Assembly: GCA_030615235.1 (NCBI GenBank)
Contig: JAUWZR010000001.1
Coordinates: forward strand, 1 to 60,603
DNA from: Promethearchaeota archaeon
Lineage (GTDB): Archaea; Asgardarchaeota; Lokiarchaeia; Sigyniarchaeales; SOKP01
DNA: 60,603 nucleotides
Direction of reading: 5' to 3'
The position numbers and the translations under genes were made by a program. Positions 34,164-43,296 of the stretch are shown piece after piece (the stretch's first letter is position 1; the number at the start of each line of letters is the position of its first letter). The notes under the pieces were generated by a model that was not told the DNA's origin, made no database searches, and saw only the letters and a list, made by a program, of their open reading frames with translations.

Positions 34164-34796
34164 TTGATTGTAATGAGTCCAATTATAACGCATGAAGATG
34201 AACTTGAATTATCAAGTATGGAAAAAGAATTAGTGACCCAAATAAGGAAACTAGCAAAAACTCAGAGTACATTAATTGATTCTCAAAAAAAATACGCCGA
34301 AAATTTAAAAAAAGCAACACTTACTCGAGAAATGCTTAATAGAACATTTAGAGATGTATTGAAACACATGCAAACTCTAGTACGAGAGAGAAGATCAAAT
34401 ATTAAAGATAAAGAAGTGAAATTATACCAAGATATCATCCACAAAAACGATGAATACATAGAAGTAAACAACAAATATATTGATTCGATTAAAAACCTCG
34501 CCGTAAAAAAAGACTACTTAGTCGAAAAAAAATACGAATTTGCTTCGGCATTAAGCGAAGTAGCAAACAAAAGAAGCATGGTCATCAAAAAAGCATTATC
34601 TGTTGAGAAAAAAAAAAACAATTTAATCGAAGGAGAAAAAATGAAACTTTTAGAGTCTGGATTGAACGATTTGCAAAGAGACTTTGATCGTGCCCGAGAT
34701 ATTTTAATAAAAAAAATAGACCAATTTTTGCAGGTTAAGAACGAAGTAGATGAATTGTGGGTAAATTTGAAAAATAGCGTCAACAAATCAAGCTGA
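34164..34796 (+). CDS. All-helical coiled-coil protein (BAR-like), 210 aa
   Basis: The product is helical from end to end, with long heptad-rich stretches (about 10-70, 80-130 and 150-205), many Lys and Glu, few Gly and no Pro beyond the N-terminus. Three long amphipathic helices of this length recall BAR/F-BAR or IMD membrane-binding modules and also generic coiled coils. No transmembrane segment. It lies 132 bases before the polyproline gene and shares its strand, and with it may belong to a membrane-cytoskeleton set. The BAR comparison is by architecture only. Confidence 0.55.
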   Translation: MIVMSPIITHEDELELSSMEKELVTQIRKLAKTQSTLIDSQKKYAENLKKATLTREMLNRTFRDVLKHMQTLVRERRSNIKDKEVKLYQDIIHKNDEYIEVNNKYIDSIKNLAVKKDYLVEKKYEFASALSEVANKRSMVIKKALSVEKKKNNLIEGEKMKLLESGLNDLQRDFDRARDILIKKIDQFLQVKNEVDELWVNLKNSVNKSS

Positions 34797-34928
34797 CTTT
34801 AAACTTTTTTTTATTTTATTTTTGTACAAATTATCAAGTATGAACTTAAATTTATTAAATAGTTCAAATATATAATTATTAGAAAAAATACTTAGATAAA
34901 TCGCAATTATTAAATTAGAGAGAATAAA

Positions 34929-35366
34929 ATGGCAGAAGAATTCGCAAATTTCATGCAAGAAGCAAAAAAGGCTCCAATAGAAGAAAAACTAAACGCATTT
35001 GGAGACATTGTTGAAAGAATGATGTCTGTAATTCTAAAAATACCCGATTTAGTAGATCAGTCTTTAGCTACCGTAAATCAAAAAATATCTACATTGGAGT
35101 CGCGATTTACTACGATTAACAATGATTTATCAGCATTACGGACCAGGGGTGTTGGGGCATCCCCAGTAATCGCTGCACCTACTTCTCCAAACAACGCACC
35201 ACCTCCTTCTGGAGGTCCGCCCGGAGGTCCACCATCTCCGCCTGGGGGTCCACCTGGAGGTCCGCCACCACCAGGAGGTGCTCGTCCAGCTAGCCCTGTG
35301 AGCTTAAGAGGAGCGATAATGGGCGAATTAAAGCAGCTTTTTTCTAAGAGAAATCAATCCGGCTAG
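34929..35366 (+). CDS. Coiled-coil plus polyproline protein (WASHC3/Ena-VASP-like architecture)
   Basis: The 145-residue product has three parts. Residues 1-75 are a short amphipathic helix and a heptad-repeat coiled coil (VDQSLATVNQKISTLESRF), similar in design to CCDC53/WASHC3 and other trimerising coiled coils. Residues 80-120 form a Pro/Gly-rich stretch with PPPS, PPSPP and PPPP runs, the type of ligand profilin and SH3/EVH1 domains bind. Residues 121-145 are a basic amphipathic helix (SLRGAIMGELKQLF). This is how actin-nucleation-promoting factors and elongators are built. An AGAGAGA Shine-Dalgarno-like run precedes the ATG. Role inferred. Confidence 0.65.
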   Translation: MAEEFANFMQEAKKAPIEEKLNAFGDIVERMMSVILKIPDLVDQSLATVNQKISTLESRFTTINNDLSALRTRGVGASPVIAAPTSPNNAPPPSGGPPGGPPSPPGGPPGGPPPPGGARPASPVSLRGAIMGELKQLFSKRNQSG

Positions 35367-35595
35367 TTAATTTACGATTTATTTTTCTAAAATAAATTCG
35401 CTCCAAACCTTTGCGATTGAAGAAAAGTTTCTCTATATATTTAAATATGGTTTAACTTGAAGACGATTTAGTTTCAGTCGTTCACTTTTAAATATTAACC
35501 TAAGTGTTTTTAAAATCAATTAAAATTAAAACTAAAAAAAAAAATATATTACTATAAGAAGTGTTCTGTTTTGATTAGATTTCTTTGGTGTAAGA

Positions 35596-37323
35596 ATTAT
35601 CATTAATAGTTCAAAAGTAAACAAGGTAAATGTTGCTCACGATCTACAAAGACAAATCCTAGAAATTACGTCCCTCGTGAGGGTTTTAAATAATTATTAT
35701 TATAAAAAAGCAAAGATCAAAAAAAAACTAAAACCTCTTGCACTAAAAAGATCTAAAGATGAGTTAAAAAATATTAAAAATGATGGAGATTGGCTTCACA
35801 CCGTTCCGCTAGCTTTAAACTCTTTAAGTGACGATTTGATTGTCAAGAAAGATTCTTTCAAATTTCCGGATAGTATAATTTTATTTGAGGCGTGGATGAA
35901 ATTAGGTTTTGGAGCGCTTTTTCCTAGATTAGCGCTCCATTACAAATTTCCTGGATTTTTAAAAGGAGAAAAAACGAGGAATGTTTTCCAATTCACATAT
36001 TCAACTTCTAGAGGTTTCGGATTCCCCATTTATTTTGGTCCAGAATTCTATGGGTATATCTTAACTATAGGTAAATTTTTAGAACCTTTGTTTAAATGGA
36101 GCCACACTATCTGTCACAGAGCAAATCAAGCGATTTATCTTGTTGGAAAAAAATATGGAATTACAAGACATCACCCTGGAGAATTTGAATCTGTAATTAT
36201 ATCAGAGTATAAAGACAACCTTTTTAAAGGAATTGACACCCTTTTACACGGTTATTACACGCAAGACCCAAAAACACTTGGTGTGTTTTCAAGTTTAGAA
36301 AATGCACTTGATAGCGTTATATTTTCTTATTCTGTAGGAGATCATGCAATGTCTGTCGAAAGCGAAAAATCAAAAGATACAATTAGCGTACCGTTAATTA
36401 CGCATGATACTATCGTTCGTAAATACAACGTGAATTTTTACGACTATTTAGATAACTTATTGGCAACAGAAAAGTTGATAAAAAGAAAGATCATCCGCTT
36501 TAAACAGCTAAGAAAAGATTTTATTAGTAATTTAAAGAGAATCGATAGAATTAAATTTAGGATCGATCAAACTAAATCATTTTCAGTTCCAAGTTTGAAA
36601 ATTTCTCAAAAATTTTCTAAAATTCAAGAATGTTCTCTTCATATTCGACTTATGGAAATAATTGTGAAGATGCTATGGACAACACCCCTTTATACCCATA
36701 CGATTCATAAAACTATTAGTGACGAAATCTATCTTCAAAATCAGAAACGAAATGATTTCATTACTGATTCTAATAACCTATCAATGGATTCAATTTTTTT
36801 ACTCTATATAAAAAAATTCGAAGAAATAAACTCATTTTCTTTCAAAGAAATGGAAGTTACCAATGAACTGGTTAAACTTAAAGACAAAATGGGGACTATG
36901 TGGCTTTATTTTAAGGAGAAACATTTCAATTTTGCTTTGAAAAAACTAAAGGATCTCTCTGTTTTATCGTTGGATGACTTAAGTTATAGAAAAGTTGTAA
37001 ACGAATACATAGACAACCTTATTCCTATTTTTTCAATTTATGAAATTTTTAATAGAGCTCTTTCAGAGTCAGTTTATCCAGAATCAGTTCCTCAAACAAA
37101 ACGGTTGGGAGGGTATTTAGCAAGTATATTAACTTCAAGGTTTAATCCCTTCGGAGTAAATCTAATGAATCTTTTTAATAAATTAGCATTTAATAACTGG
37201 AGCTATCTAATAATAAACCGAAAATTAAATCGAAAACAGTTTTTCAAATTGATAGTGAAACTTCCATTATGGAAAAATATTCCTAAAACTATTAAAAAGG
37301 AAATTTTGAACCCAGACTTTTAA
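35596..37323 (+). CDS. Unknown protein with non-AUG start, about 575 aa
   Basis: The first standard start (GTG 35677) leaves out coding-like sequence upstream; the frame is open back to 35575 and reads NSSKVNKVNVAHDLQRQILEI. The only reasonable start is ATT 35596 (or ATC 35599, ATT 35602), with GGTG at 35587-35590 as ribosome-binding site. The protein is large, basic and mixed alpha/beta, with conserved-looking segments PIYFGPEFYGYIL, HTICHRANQAIYLVG, RHHPGEFESVI and YSVGDHAMSVES. No known domain, signal peptide or transmembrane segment was recognised. It may be an Asgard-specific family. The 229 bases upstream carry no gene. Confidence 0.6.
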   Translation: MIINSSKVNKVNVAHDLQRQILEITSLVRVLNNYYYKKAKIKKKLKPLALKRSKDELKNIKNDGDWLHTVPLALNSLSDDLIVKKDSFKFPDSIILFEAWMKLGFGALFPRLALHYKFPGFLKGEKTRNVFQFTYSTSRGFGFPIYFGPEFYGYILTIGKFLEPLFKWSHTICHRANQAIYLVGKKYGITRHHPGEFESVIISEYKDNLFKGIDTLLHGYYTQDPKTLGVFSSLENALDSVIFSYSVGDHAMSVESEKSKDTISVPLITHDTIVRKYNVNFYDYLDNLLATEKLIKRKIIRFKQLRKDFISNLKRIDRIKFRIDQTKSFSVPSLKISQKFSKIQECSLHIRLMEIIVKMLWTTPLYTHTIHKTISDEIYLQNQKRNDFITDSNNLSMDSIFLLYIKKFEEINSFSFKEMEVTNELVKLKDKMGTMWLYFKEKHFNFALKKLKDLSVLSLDDLSYRKVVNEYIDNLIPIFSIYEIFNRALSESVYPESVPQTKRLGGYLASILTSRFNPFGVNLMNLFNKLAFNNWSYLIINRKLNRKQFFKLIVKLPLWKNIPKTIKKEILNPDF

Positions 37324-37353
37324 TTATTCAGGTGGGAGTCGATTTTAACGATA

Positions 37354-37965
37354 TTAGAATTCAAGAAAGCCTGGATCGTCAAAAATATCTTCGATTTTTT
37401 TTGCCTTCTTCATGTCACTCTCGTCGTGCTCTGTAAATAAAGACTCGTCATCTGTTCTTATTCCCTTCTCTAATTCAAGGGAGTCTAGTTGGAGTAATGC
37501 ATCCTTTTCTAACCTTTTATATTCTTCTGCTTTCATTTTCCATTTATTAACTACGTCAAGGTTGACACCGTCTTCATCATCTAAGGCTTCAGCGGCTTTA
37601 TATTTGCAAATATCCGATAAAATAGAATAAACTAGAACTAATTCCCCCCATTCATTTTTCGGTTTAAGTTTCTCGACGCGTTTTTCTAATCTCTGAAGTT
37701 CTTGATCAACGTAATGAATATCGATAAAATCTCCAAAAGCGTCAACGGGTTCTGATATAGAATTAATTAAAACATCCTTTGTTAAGTCACAATGACCACA
37801 CTTCACTGTAGCAATTAAGCTTTTCCGAATATTCTTAACCTTGACAGATTTTTCACCGCAATCCATATTAAATGGGAGATCCATTTAGTTATTTGGGCAT
37901 GTGAAAATCTTTGGAACTCTTTTGATTCTTTTATATGTTTGTTGTTTACGTTTCCTTCTTCCCAT
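37354..37965 (-). pseudogene. Elf1-like transcription elongation factor interrupted by an in-frame TAA
   Basis: A 26-residue frame from ATG 37965 reads MGRRKRKQQTYKRIKR and ends FTCPNN at TAA (37887-37885). The very next codon is ATG (37884), opening 176 residues in the same frame. Together they resemble eukaryotic Elf1/ELOF1: basic MGRRK tail, FTCP knuckle, CGHC second knuckle, then the hallmark SEPVDAFGDFID (SEPVDVYSDWID in human). After 60 residues of match, the C-terminal 100 residues are acidic and unrelated. A 21-base segment (37876-37896) holds the TAA and looks like an imperfect duplicate of the next 15-18 bases; without it the frame would be continuous. The gene is either broken, split and translated by reinitiation, or affected by a sequencing error. 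Confidence 0.65.
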
Positions 37966-38213
37966 TATTCAAACACTAATAATTGTATATACTAGATAAG
38001 AAAAACATGACAAAAAAGTTTTGTTACAATAATTTATAGTAGTCATAAAAAACATTTTTTTTAAGAGAAAAAAGAGTTCTAAGAATTTTAGAAACAGTTT
38101 AGAGCCAAATTTTGGTATAAATCGAAAAATTTTTTAGGAATGCTTAATTTATTTACTTACTCTTTTTAGCTGAATTGTCTTAACAGTTTAAAAAAAATGA
38201 GTGGATTTTAGGT

Positions 38214-39722
38214 ATGGAACATAATAAATTATCTTTAGAATATGATAGAAATTTAATCAATAGCATCCTAAATAATAAAAATACTAAATACACGATTCTC
38301 TATTTATACATAATTAGAAAAGACTTATTTAACAATTTAGATGAGTATCTAATACATCAATATGAAAGAGCGATAATCTTGGATGACATTTACAAGAATG
38401 ATGTTGAATTACTTTGGGATCAAGAATTTATTGAAAAAGTGATAGACTTCAGGTTATTTAAGAATATTAGAAGTTATAGAGAATATGATCAAAAAGAAGG
38501 TAATTTTATTATAAAAATGGGAGAATATACAATAACTATTGAAAAAAACACAATATTAACCCCAAAAGAAACACTTTTCCGTATAATTACAAAGAGATTT
38601 AAATCACTAAATCGGAGAGATTTTGAATTAGGTCTTACTAAGCTAAAAGAAGTAAGATGTGAGGTGAGTGGGATGGTACATCACTTTATATATGAAGTCG
38701 GAGATGATGACTATGTATTGTCTGATGATTTTTATGATATTCTAGATCAATTTGGTAATATTTACCAAGCTATTAAAATTGAGCCTACTTCTGATGGATT
38801 ACTTGAAATATGCAAAGAAATTAAAAAGAAAATTTATAATATTGTTATGATTTTCGATCCAATCTTGAATAATAAAAGTGTTATTAAGAAACTTAACAAA
38901 GCTTTAGATATCAATAAAAAAGAAGACGAACTCGAAATTACAGAAATCGCTATTATGCTTAAAATGTTAGAGAAGGATATTATCCTTTCAATATCAAATA
39001 TAGATTTCCAAATATTATGTAATTATCAAGATGAAATGGAGAGAATCAATAAACAATTAATGAAGATTAAATCCAATTATACTGGAAATCAGGATTATCT
39101 TAAATTTCTTGAAAATATTCCATTAGAAATTAAGGAAATTCAAGAAACTTTGATAAAAATAAGAGATAATGCATCAGGAGCAAAAAGAGCAGTATCAGAA
39201 TTAGAAAATAGAATAAAATCTAGAGTTTCTGGTGAATTTGATATTTTACGTGAGAAGAAGGAAATTTTTTATCAAGAAATTGAAATTGACTCTTCAATTG
39301 ACTCATTACTTCAAGCTTGTAAAGAAATTAAAGATAAGACTGTTAATATTATCCGAATTTTTACTCCAATTTTGAATAATGAAGTTATTATTGGAAAAAT
39401 TAAAAAAACATTAGAAAAAAATGAAGATTTTGTTAACCTTAAAGAAAAAAAAACACTTGAGATAGCAGAAATATCTCTTAATCTAAGAGTAATACACAAA
39501 AATATTAGATTATCATTATCAAATACAGATTTTCAAATATTAACAAACTATAAAGATGAATTGGAAACATTATATAAAAAATTAAATGATATTGAGTCAG
39601 GTGCAACAGAAGATAAAATTTCTCAAGAGAATTTAAATGAAATGAGAGAAAATATTATAGGAGCAAGAAAATCGGTTTTAGATATAGAAAATAGAATGAT
39701 TATAATAAAAAATAACAAATGA
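38214..39722 (+). CDS. Island protein with an internal tandem duplication, 502 aa
   Basis: The first gene of the island. Residues 1-190 are a distinct alpha/beta N-terminal region (YTITIEKNTILTPKETLF). Then come two related helical units: residues 193-337 (SDGLLEICKEIKKK, FDPILNN, SNIDFQILCNYQDE, SGAKRAVSELENRI) and 361-497 (IDSLLQACKEIKDK, FTPILNN, SNTDFQILTNYKDE, IGARKSVLDIENRM). Each unit looks like a coiled-coil hairpin. No enzyme motif. It heads a run of genes all on the plus strand through 49404, so it is likely part of the same system, perhaps as a scaffold. Function unknown. Confidence 0.6.
   Translation: MEHNKLSLEYDRNLINSILNNKNTKYTILYLYIIRKDLFNNLDEYLIHQYERAIILDDIYKNDVELLWDQEFIEKVIDFRLFKNIRSYREYDQKEGNFIIKMGEYTITIEKNTILTPKETLFRIITKRFKSLNRRDFELGLTKLKEVRCEVSGMVHHFIYEVGDDDYVLSDDFYDILDQFGNIYQAIKIEPTSDGLLEICKEIKKKIYNIVMIFDPILNNKSVIKKLNKALDINKKEDELEITEIAIMLKMLEKDIILSISNIDFQILCNYQDEMERINKQLMKIKSNYTGNQDYLKFLENIPLEIKEIQETLIKIRDNASGAKRAVSELENRIKSRVSGEFDILREKKEIFYQEIEIDSSIDSLLQACKEIKDKTVNIIRIFTPILNNEVIIGKIKKTLEKNEDFVNLKEKKTLEIAEISLNLRVIHKNIRLSLSNTDFQILTNYKDELETLYKKLNDIESGATEDKISQENLNEMRENIIGARKSVLDIENRMIIIKNNK
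38790..39704 (+). repeat. Two diverged copies of a ~430-bp coding unit
   Basis: Copy A is about 38790-39224 and copy B about 39294-39704, both within the first island gene. The units match best at protein level (ACKEIK/ICKEIK, PILNN, SLSNTDFQILTNY/SISNIDFQILCNY, ENRM/ENRI). At DNA level similar runs occur, for example near 38867 and 39357 around AATTTTGAATAAT-type sequence. An old duplication, now well diverged. Confidence 0.55.
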
Positions 39723-39733
39723 AAATGATTTAA

Positions 39734-40699
39734 ATGGAATGTCCATCTTGTAAGGTTGAAATGGAACCATTGGTTGTAGGAATTTTTCAATGTCCTCAAT
39801 GTAGAAAAATAATTAAAGAAAAAGATAAAGAAGCTGATACTTCGGCGGAATTAAAAATAGAGGAAGGAGATTTTCAAGATGGGGAATATTTTCATAAAAA
39901 AGTTAGCATAAATAAGAAATATGAAGTATGTGAGAAAGGGATTACTATAAGTAAAACAGAAAGTCGTCTACTTGCAGCATTGATTTGTCATAGTTCTTAT
40001 TTGAAAGAGGAGAAATATGTTAGATTGTCATGGTGGAAAAATTCACAGCATGCAGGTATGTTTAAAATTTATGATAAAGATGTACTTAATAATATTATTA
40101 TAGTTTTGGAAGAATTTGAGGAATCCTTCGATGATTTTTGGACTTGGAATGGAAAATATGGAAAGCAAGAACCAAAAACAGAAAAAGAATTAGAAAAAGA
40201 AAAAACTTTAGAAATTATCAAATATAGAATTCTTGAAAATAAAACATGTCCAAAATGTTCAAAGAAAATGGATAAAAAGAAATCCTATTATGAGTGTCGA
40301 CACTGTGGAGAAATAGTTATCTTAGAAGGATATAATCAACCCATTTTCAATATTATGACAGCAGATCTCGATTTACGCTTTCATGGAAATTTTCCAATAA
40401 ATTTCTACTTACCAGTAAGTGGTATAACTGTAAAATGGTTGATGGGTGAATGGAAAGCATTAGTAGTTATCTATTCAAAAGACAATCCAAATAAAAAATG
40501 GTTAAGATTTTACTGGTGGGCACGAGATCTAAGTACCTTTTTAAAAAATGGACAAAGAGAAATGGGAGAAGGGACTCAAATGGGTTGGAAAGCTCAAAGA
40601 GGAATGTCTTCCCCAAATATTTATGATAAAAAGCTTGTTAGACCTCTAATTAACGCTTTAAAAAAAATATCAATTGAATTAAAATGGGAAAATAAATAA
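39734..40699 (+). CDS. Duplicated zinc-ribbon protein, 321 aa
   Basis: Two copies of one architecture in tandem. Copy 1: zinc ribbon C3, C6, C20, C23, then a domain ending YVRLSWW ... IYDKDVLNNIIIVLEEF (about 94-130). Copy 2: zinc ribbon C172, C175, C188, C191, then a domain with KWLRFYWW ... IYDKKLVRPLINALKKI (about 255-312). The Trp-rich strand followed by IYDK and a helix is shared by both, and a PC4-like single-strand binding fold is possible but unproven. It starts 11 bases after the upstream gene, so the two are co-transcribed. Role: probably nucleic-acid binding. Confidence 0.6.
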   Translation: MECPSCKVEMEPLVVGIFQCPQCRKIIKEKDKEADTSAELKIEEGDFQDGEYFHKKVSINKKYEVCEKGITISKTESRLLAALICHSSYLKEEKYVRLSWWKNSQHAGMFKIYDKDVLNNIIIVLEEFEESFDDFWTWNGKYGKQEPKTEKELEKEKTLEIIKYRILENKTCPKCSKKMDKKKSYYECRHCGEIVILEGYNQPIFNIMTADLDLRFHGNFPINFYLPVSGITVKWLMGEWKALVVIYSKDNPNKKWLRFYWWARDLSTFLKNGQREMGEGTQMGWKAQRGMSSPNIYDKKLVRPLINALKKISIELKWENK

Positions 40700-40715
40700 T
40701 AATGAGGAAATTCAT

Positions 40716-41969
40716 ATGTCAATTCTAGAATCTAAATGGGAAGGATTATTAGATGTCTTTTCTGAAGGATTAGAAAAAGCAATTGAAGAATTGAAGAATA
40801 AAGATGTTGAAAATATCCCTGGAGCTAAAGATGCCCTATTAGATAGACTAAATGTTCTAAAAATCCAATTTACTCGAAATAAAGGAGAGCTCTTCGAAAG
40901 AGTTATAGATAATTCTATTCAAAATGCCTTCTTTCCAAAAACTTCGAATTTTGCAGAAGCTTTTAGTAAAATCCTTAAATCTAGAACTCATGAGCAAGAT
41001 TACATCATCAACGAATTATTAAATGGATTTGTGACTTCAAAAGTTAAAGCTATTGCATCCTATAATCAAGGGCCAATAATCGATAGAATGGTTGAAGCGT
41101 TTGCTAAAAGAAGTGATTTTCATATAGTTGATCATCAATTTTTTGCTATGTTTGGAGATCCTAATAAACCGCGTAATTATGTGAAGAAACAACTTGAAGG
41201 GCTTGTCAATTTGTTTGGACTCGTATCCAAAGAACTCGTAATTAAAAAGGATGTTAGAAGTAGCGAAGAAAAAGTATACACTTTCTATACATTTCCTCCC
41301 GAAATATTAGCAATTTTAAAGGAGAAGTACATAATTATCGAAGAAAATGAAAATGAAGTAGAAAAAGGCGAATTAGAAGAGGAGGATAAGGAAATTGAAC
41401 TTGCAATTAGTGTGGATAAAAAAACTAATATAAATGCTTTAGTTTATGCGCATGTATCAGAAGCTTTTGATAGGAATGTGTTTATAAGCCTCTTTTTAGC
41501 AAATATTGCTGTAAATAGAAAAGACTCCGAAGAAATAGGTGGCTCATATACCATAAATGGTATCTCTGCTATTTTTGCTTTAATTCTTTTATTAAGTCTT
41601 TTACCTAAACTAAATGTACAAGCAACTAATCCAATTCTAAAAGATCCATCTTTTGATGATCAAAAAATGAGTATAATCCCTAAATCTTGGATGGTGAAGC
41701 AAGTATTAGAAGCGTTATTCGAGCCGTTAATAAAGATTGTTGCTTTTAGGTTAGGTGGAGGACTTTGGTTAAATCAAATAAAAGATACAGAAATTAATAA
41801 AAAAATTCATAATCAAATAAGATTTCTTTTAAAAGACGTTAATAAATGGATTTTAGGTAATTTATGTCGTGTTGAAATTCCAATTTTCGTAGAACTATCA
41901 AATATATATACAGAAGTTACATTAGATGTCGGTAGAAATGAGAAGTCATTAGAGGATGATGATGAGTAG
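40716..41969 (+). CDS. Island protein of unknown function, 417 aa
   Basis: The product is mostly helical at the N-terminus (SKWEGLLDVFSEGLEKAIEEL), then mixed, with an acidic linker around residues 205-225 (EENENEVEKGELEEED). A hydrophobic stretch (about 283-303, SAIFALILLLSLLPKL) could be a buried helix or a single membrane-associated segment. No catalytic motif. Its stop overlaps the start of the next gene (13 bases), and an AAA+ ATPase follows that, suggesting the pair are partner subunits of the ATPase. Not recognised. Confidence 0.55.
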   Translation: MSILESKWEGLLDVFSEGLEKAIEELKNKDVENIPGAKDALLDRLNVLKIQFTRNKGELFERVIDNSIQNAFFPKTSNFAEAFSKILKSRTHEQDYIINELLNGFVTSKVKAIASYNQGPIIDRMVEAFAKRSDFHIVDHQFFAMFGDPNKPRNYVKKQLEGLVNLFGLVSKELVIKKDVRSSEEKVYTFYTFPPEILAILKEKYIIIEENENEVEKGELEEEDKEIELAISVDKKTNINALVYAHVSEAFDRNVFISLFLANIAVNRKDSEEIGGSYTINGISAIFALILLLSLLPKLNVQATNPILKDPSFDDQKMSIIPKSWMVKQVLEALFEPLIKIVAFRLGGGLWLNQIKDTEINKKIHNQIRFLLKDVNKWILGNLCRVEIPIFVELSNIYTEVTLDVGRNEKSLEDDDE

Positions 41970-43251
41970 AAGAAGATTTACTGAAAGAGTTAGATCGGGA
42001 AGAAGCAGGGAAAAGTGGACGGATATTTTACCTAAATATCTGACACATATTAGTCATATGCAGCCAGTCCTTAAAGAAACGCGGAGGATCATAATTGAAT
42101 TAGATCCTATAATATTTTTAGAGCCTGAATTAGAAATATTAGATCAAATTAGGCAGGAAGAAGAAAAAAGAGGCAGACGTACTGTAAGAGCCTTATCTGA
42201 ATTTTCGGCTATGTATAGATCAAATATATATGAAATTATTATAAATTTTATCATAAATTTTAGAGGAAAAATCGAACCAATTGAATTAAAAGATTACATC
42301 ATAGATCATTTATATGAGGCTATTAAAGCATTGGATATCTTACAAAAAATCACTAATCCAGACCAACGGGATTTAGATAAAACATATCTTTACCTTTTAG
42401 TTAAGTTCATTGAAGAAATTATATTTCCAAAGGGTAATAATATAGAAAATAGATATGATAAATTGCTTTTAAATTCAAAAGATTACTATGAATGTCAAAG
42501 ACATTTATTACAAACTCATACGTTTTATCGAGAAAAGTTAAAAAATCCAGAAGGTTTCACTATTCCCGGTATTTCTCCTAAAGTTTATCAAATAATTAAT
42601 AATATAACTTCATTGTTTAATTTGGAACCTAACTACGGAGAATTTCCTGAAAGATCTGGCTACGAGATTCCTCTTCTTTTGAAAAATGATGTGTTTGAAC
42701 CATATATTGAATCAATTGCAAATGCTGAAGAAGAAGCAATTGAAAATATTGCTGAAAGAATAGGACTAAGAGTTTTGGATGGCATCTTTCTAGCCCCACA
42801 GGCAGCATTTGTAGAGATATTACTAAAGCATAATTTTTTAAGGGAAGAAACTCAAGAAGATGGGAAAATCCGTTATGTTCCTCAATTTAGTAACGAAACC
42901 TTAGTTTTGTATTATTCCGCGTTTGCATCTTTACGAAGGGGTTTTTTATCGAAAGAGCTCGTTAATTGGATAGCAATGAATTTCGCGCTAGTTATATATA
43001 TGGGAATTTTAAAATGGAAGTTGTCGGATGATAATATATTCTATGGAATCTTCAAAGATTTGCAGACCAGTGAAAAAATCTTGCCTTATTTAATGAAACT
43101 CTCTAGTTTCCCTAACTATTTAGGAATGGAAAAAATGAAAATCCGAGATAGTATTCAATATAGAAAGGAAATATTCAATTTTATCGGATCTCAAATTGAT
43201 AATTTAAAAGAATTAATTGATGAAGTATCAAAATATTGTGATCAAATTTAA
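41956..43251 (+). CDS. Island protein of unknown function, 431 aa
   Basis: The ATG lies 13 bases inside the previous gene. The first 20 residues are very basic (MMMSRRRFTERVRSGRSREKW), and the rest is mainly helical, with a probable second domain after residue 200 (IPGISPKVYQIINNI) and a motif-like DGIFLAPQAAFVEILLKH around residue 275. Like its upstream partner it contains a later hydrophobic helix (ELVNWIAMNFALVIYMGIL). Paired architecture suggests the two proteins may bind each other. No enzyme family was recognised. Confidence 0.55.
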   Translation: MMMSRRRFTERVRSGRSREKWTDILPKYLTHISHMQPVLKETRRIIIELDPIIFLEPELEILDQIRQEEEKRGRRTVRALSEFSAMYRSNIYEIIINFIINFRGKIEPIELKDYIIDHLYEAIKALDILQKITNPDQRDLDKTYLYLLVKFIEEIIFPKGNNIENRYDKLLLNSKDYYECQRHLLQTHTFYREKLKNPEGFTIPGISPKVYQIINNITSLFNLEPNYGEFPERSGYEIPLLLKNDVFEPYIESIANAEEEAIENIAERIGLRVLDGIFLAPQAAFVEILLKHNFLREETQEDGKIRYVPQFSNETLVLYYSAFASLRRGFLSKELVNWIAMNFALVIYMGILKWKLSDDNIFYGIFKDLQTSEKILPYLMKLSSFPNYLGMEKMKIRDSIQYRKEIFNFIGSQIDNLKELIDEVSKYCDQI

Positions 43252-43296
43252 AATGAAAGTATAATTTAAGAAAACATTATAAAGAGATGAATTAAA

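Noticed and set aside
35150..35290. Short GC-rich repeats (GGTCCxCC) resembling a tandem repeat or CRISPR-like array
   Set aside because: They encode the Pro/Gly-rich part of the polyproline protein and are codon-level repetition, with no spacers.
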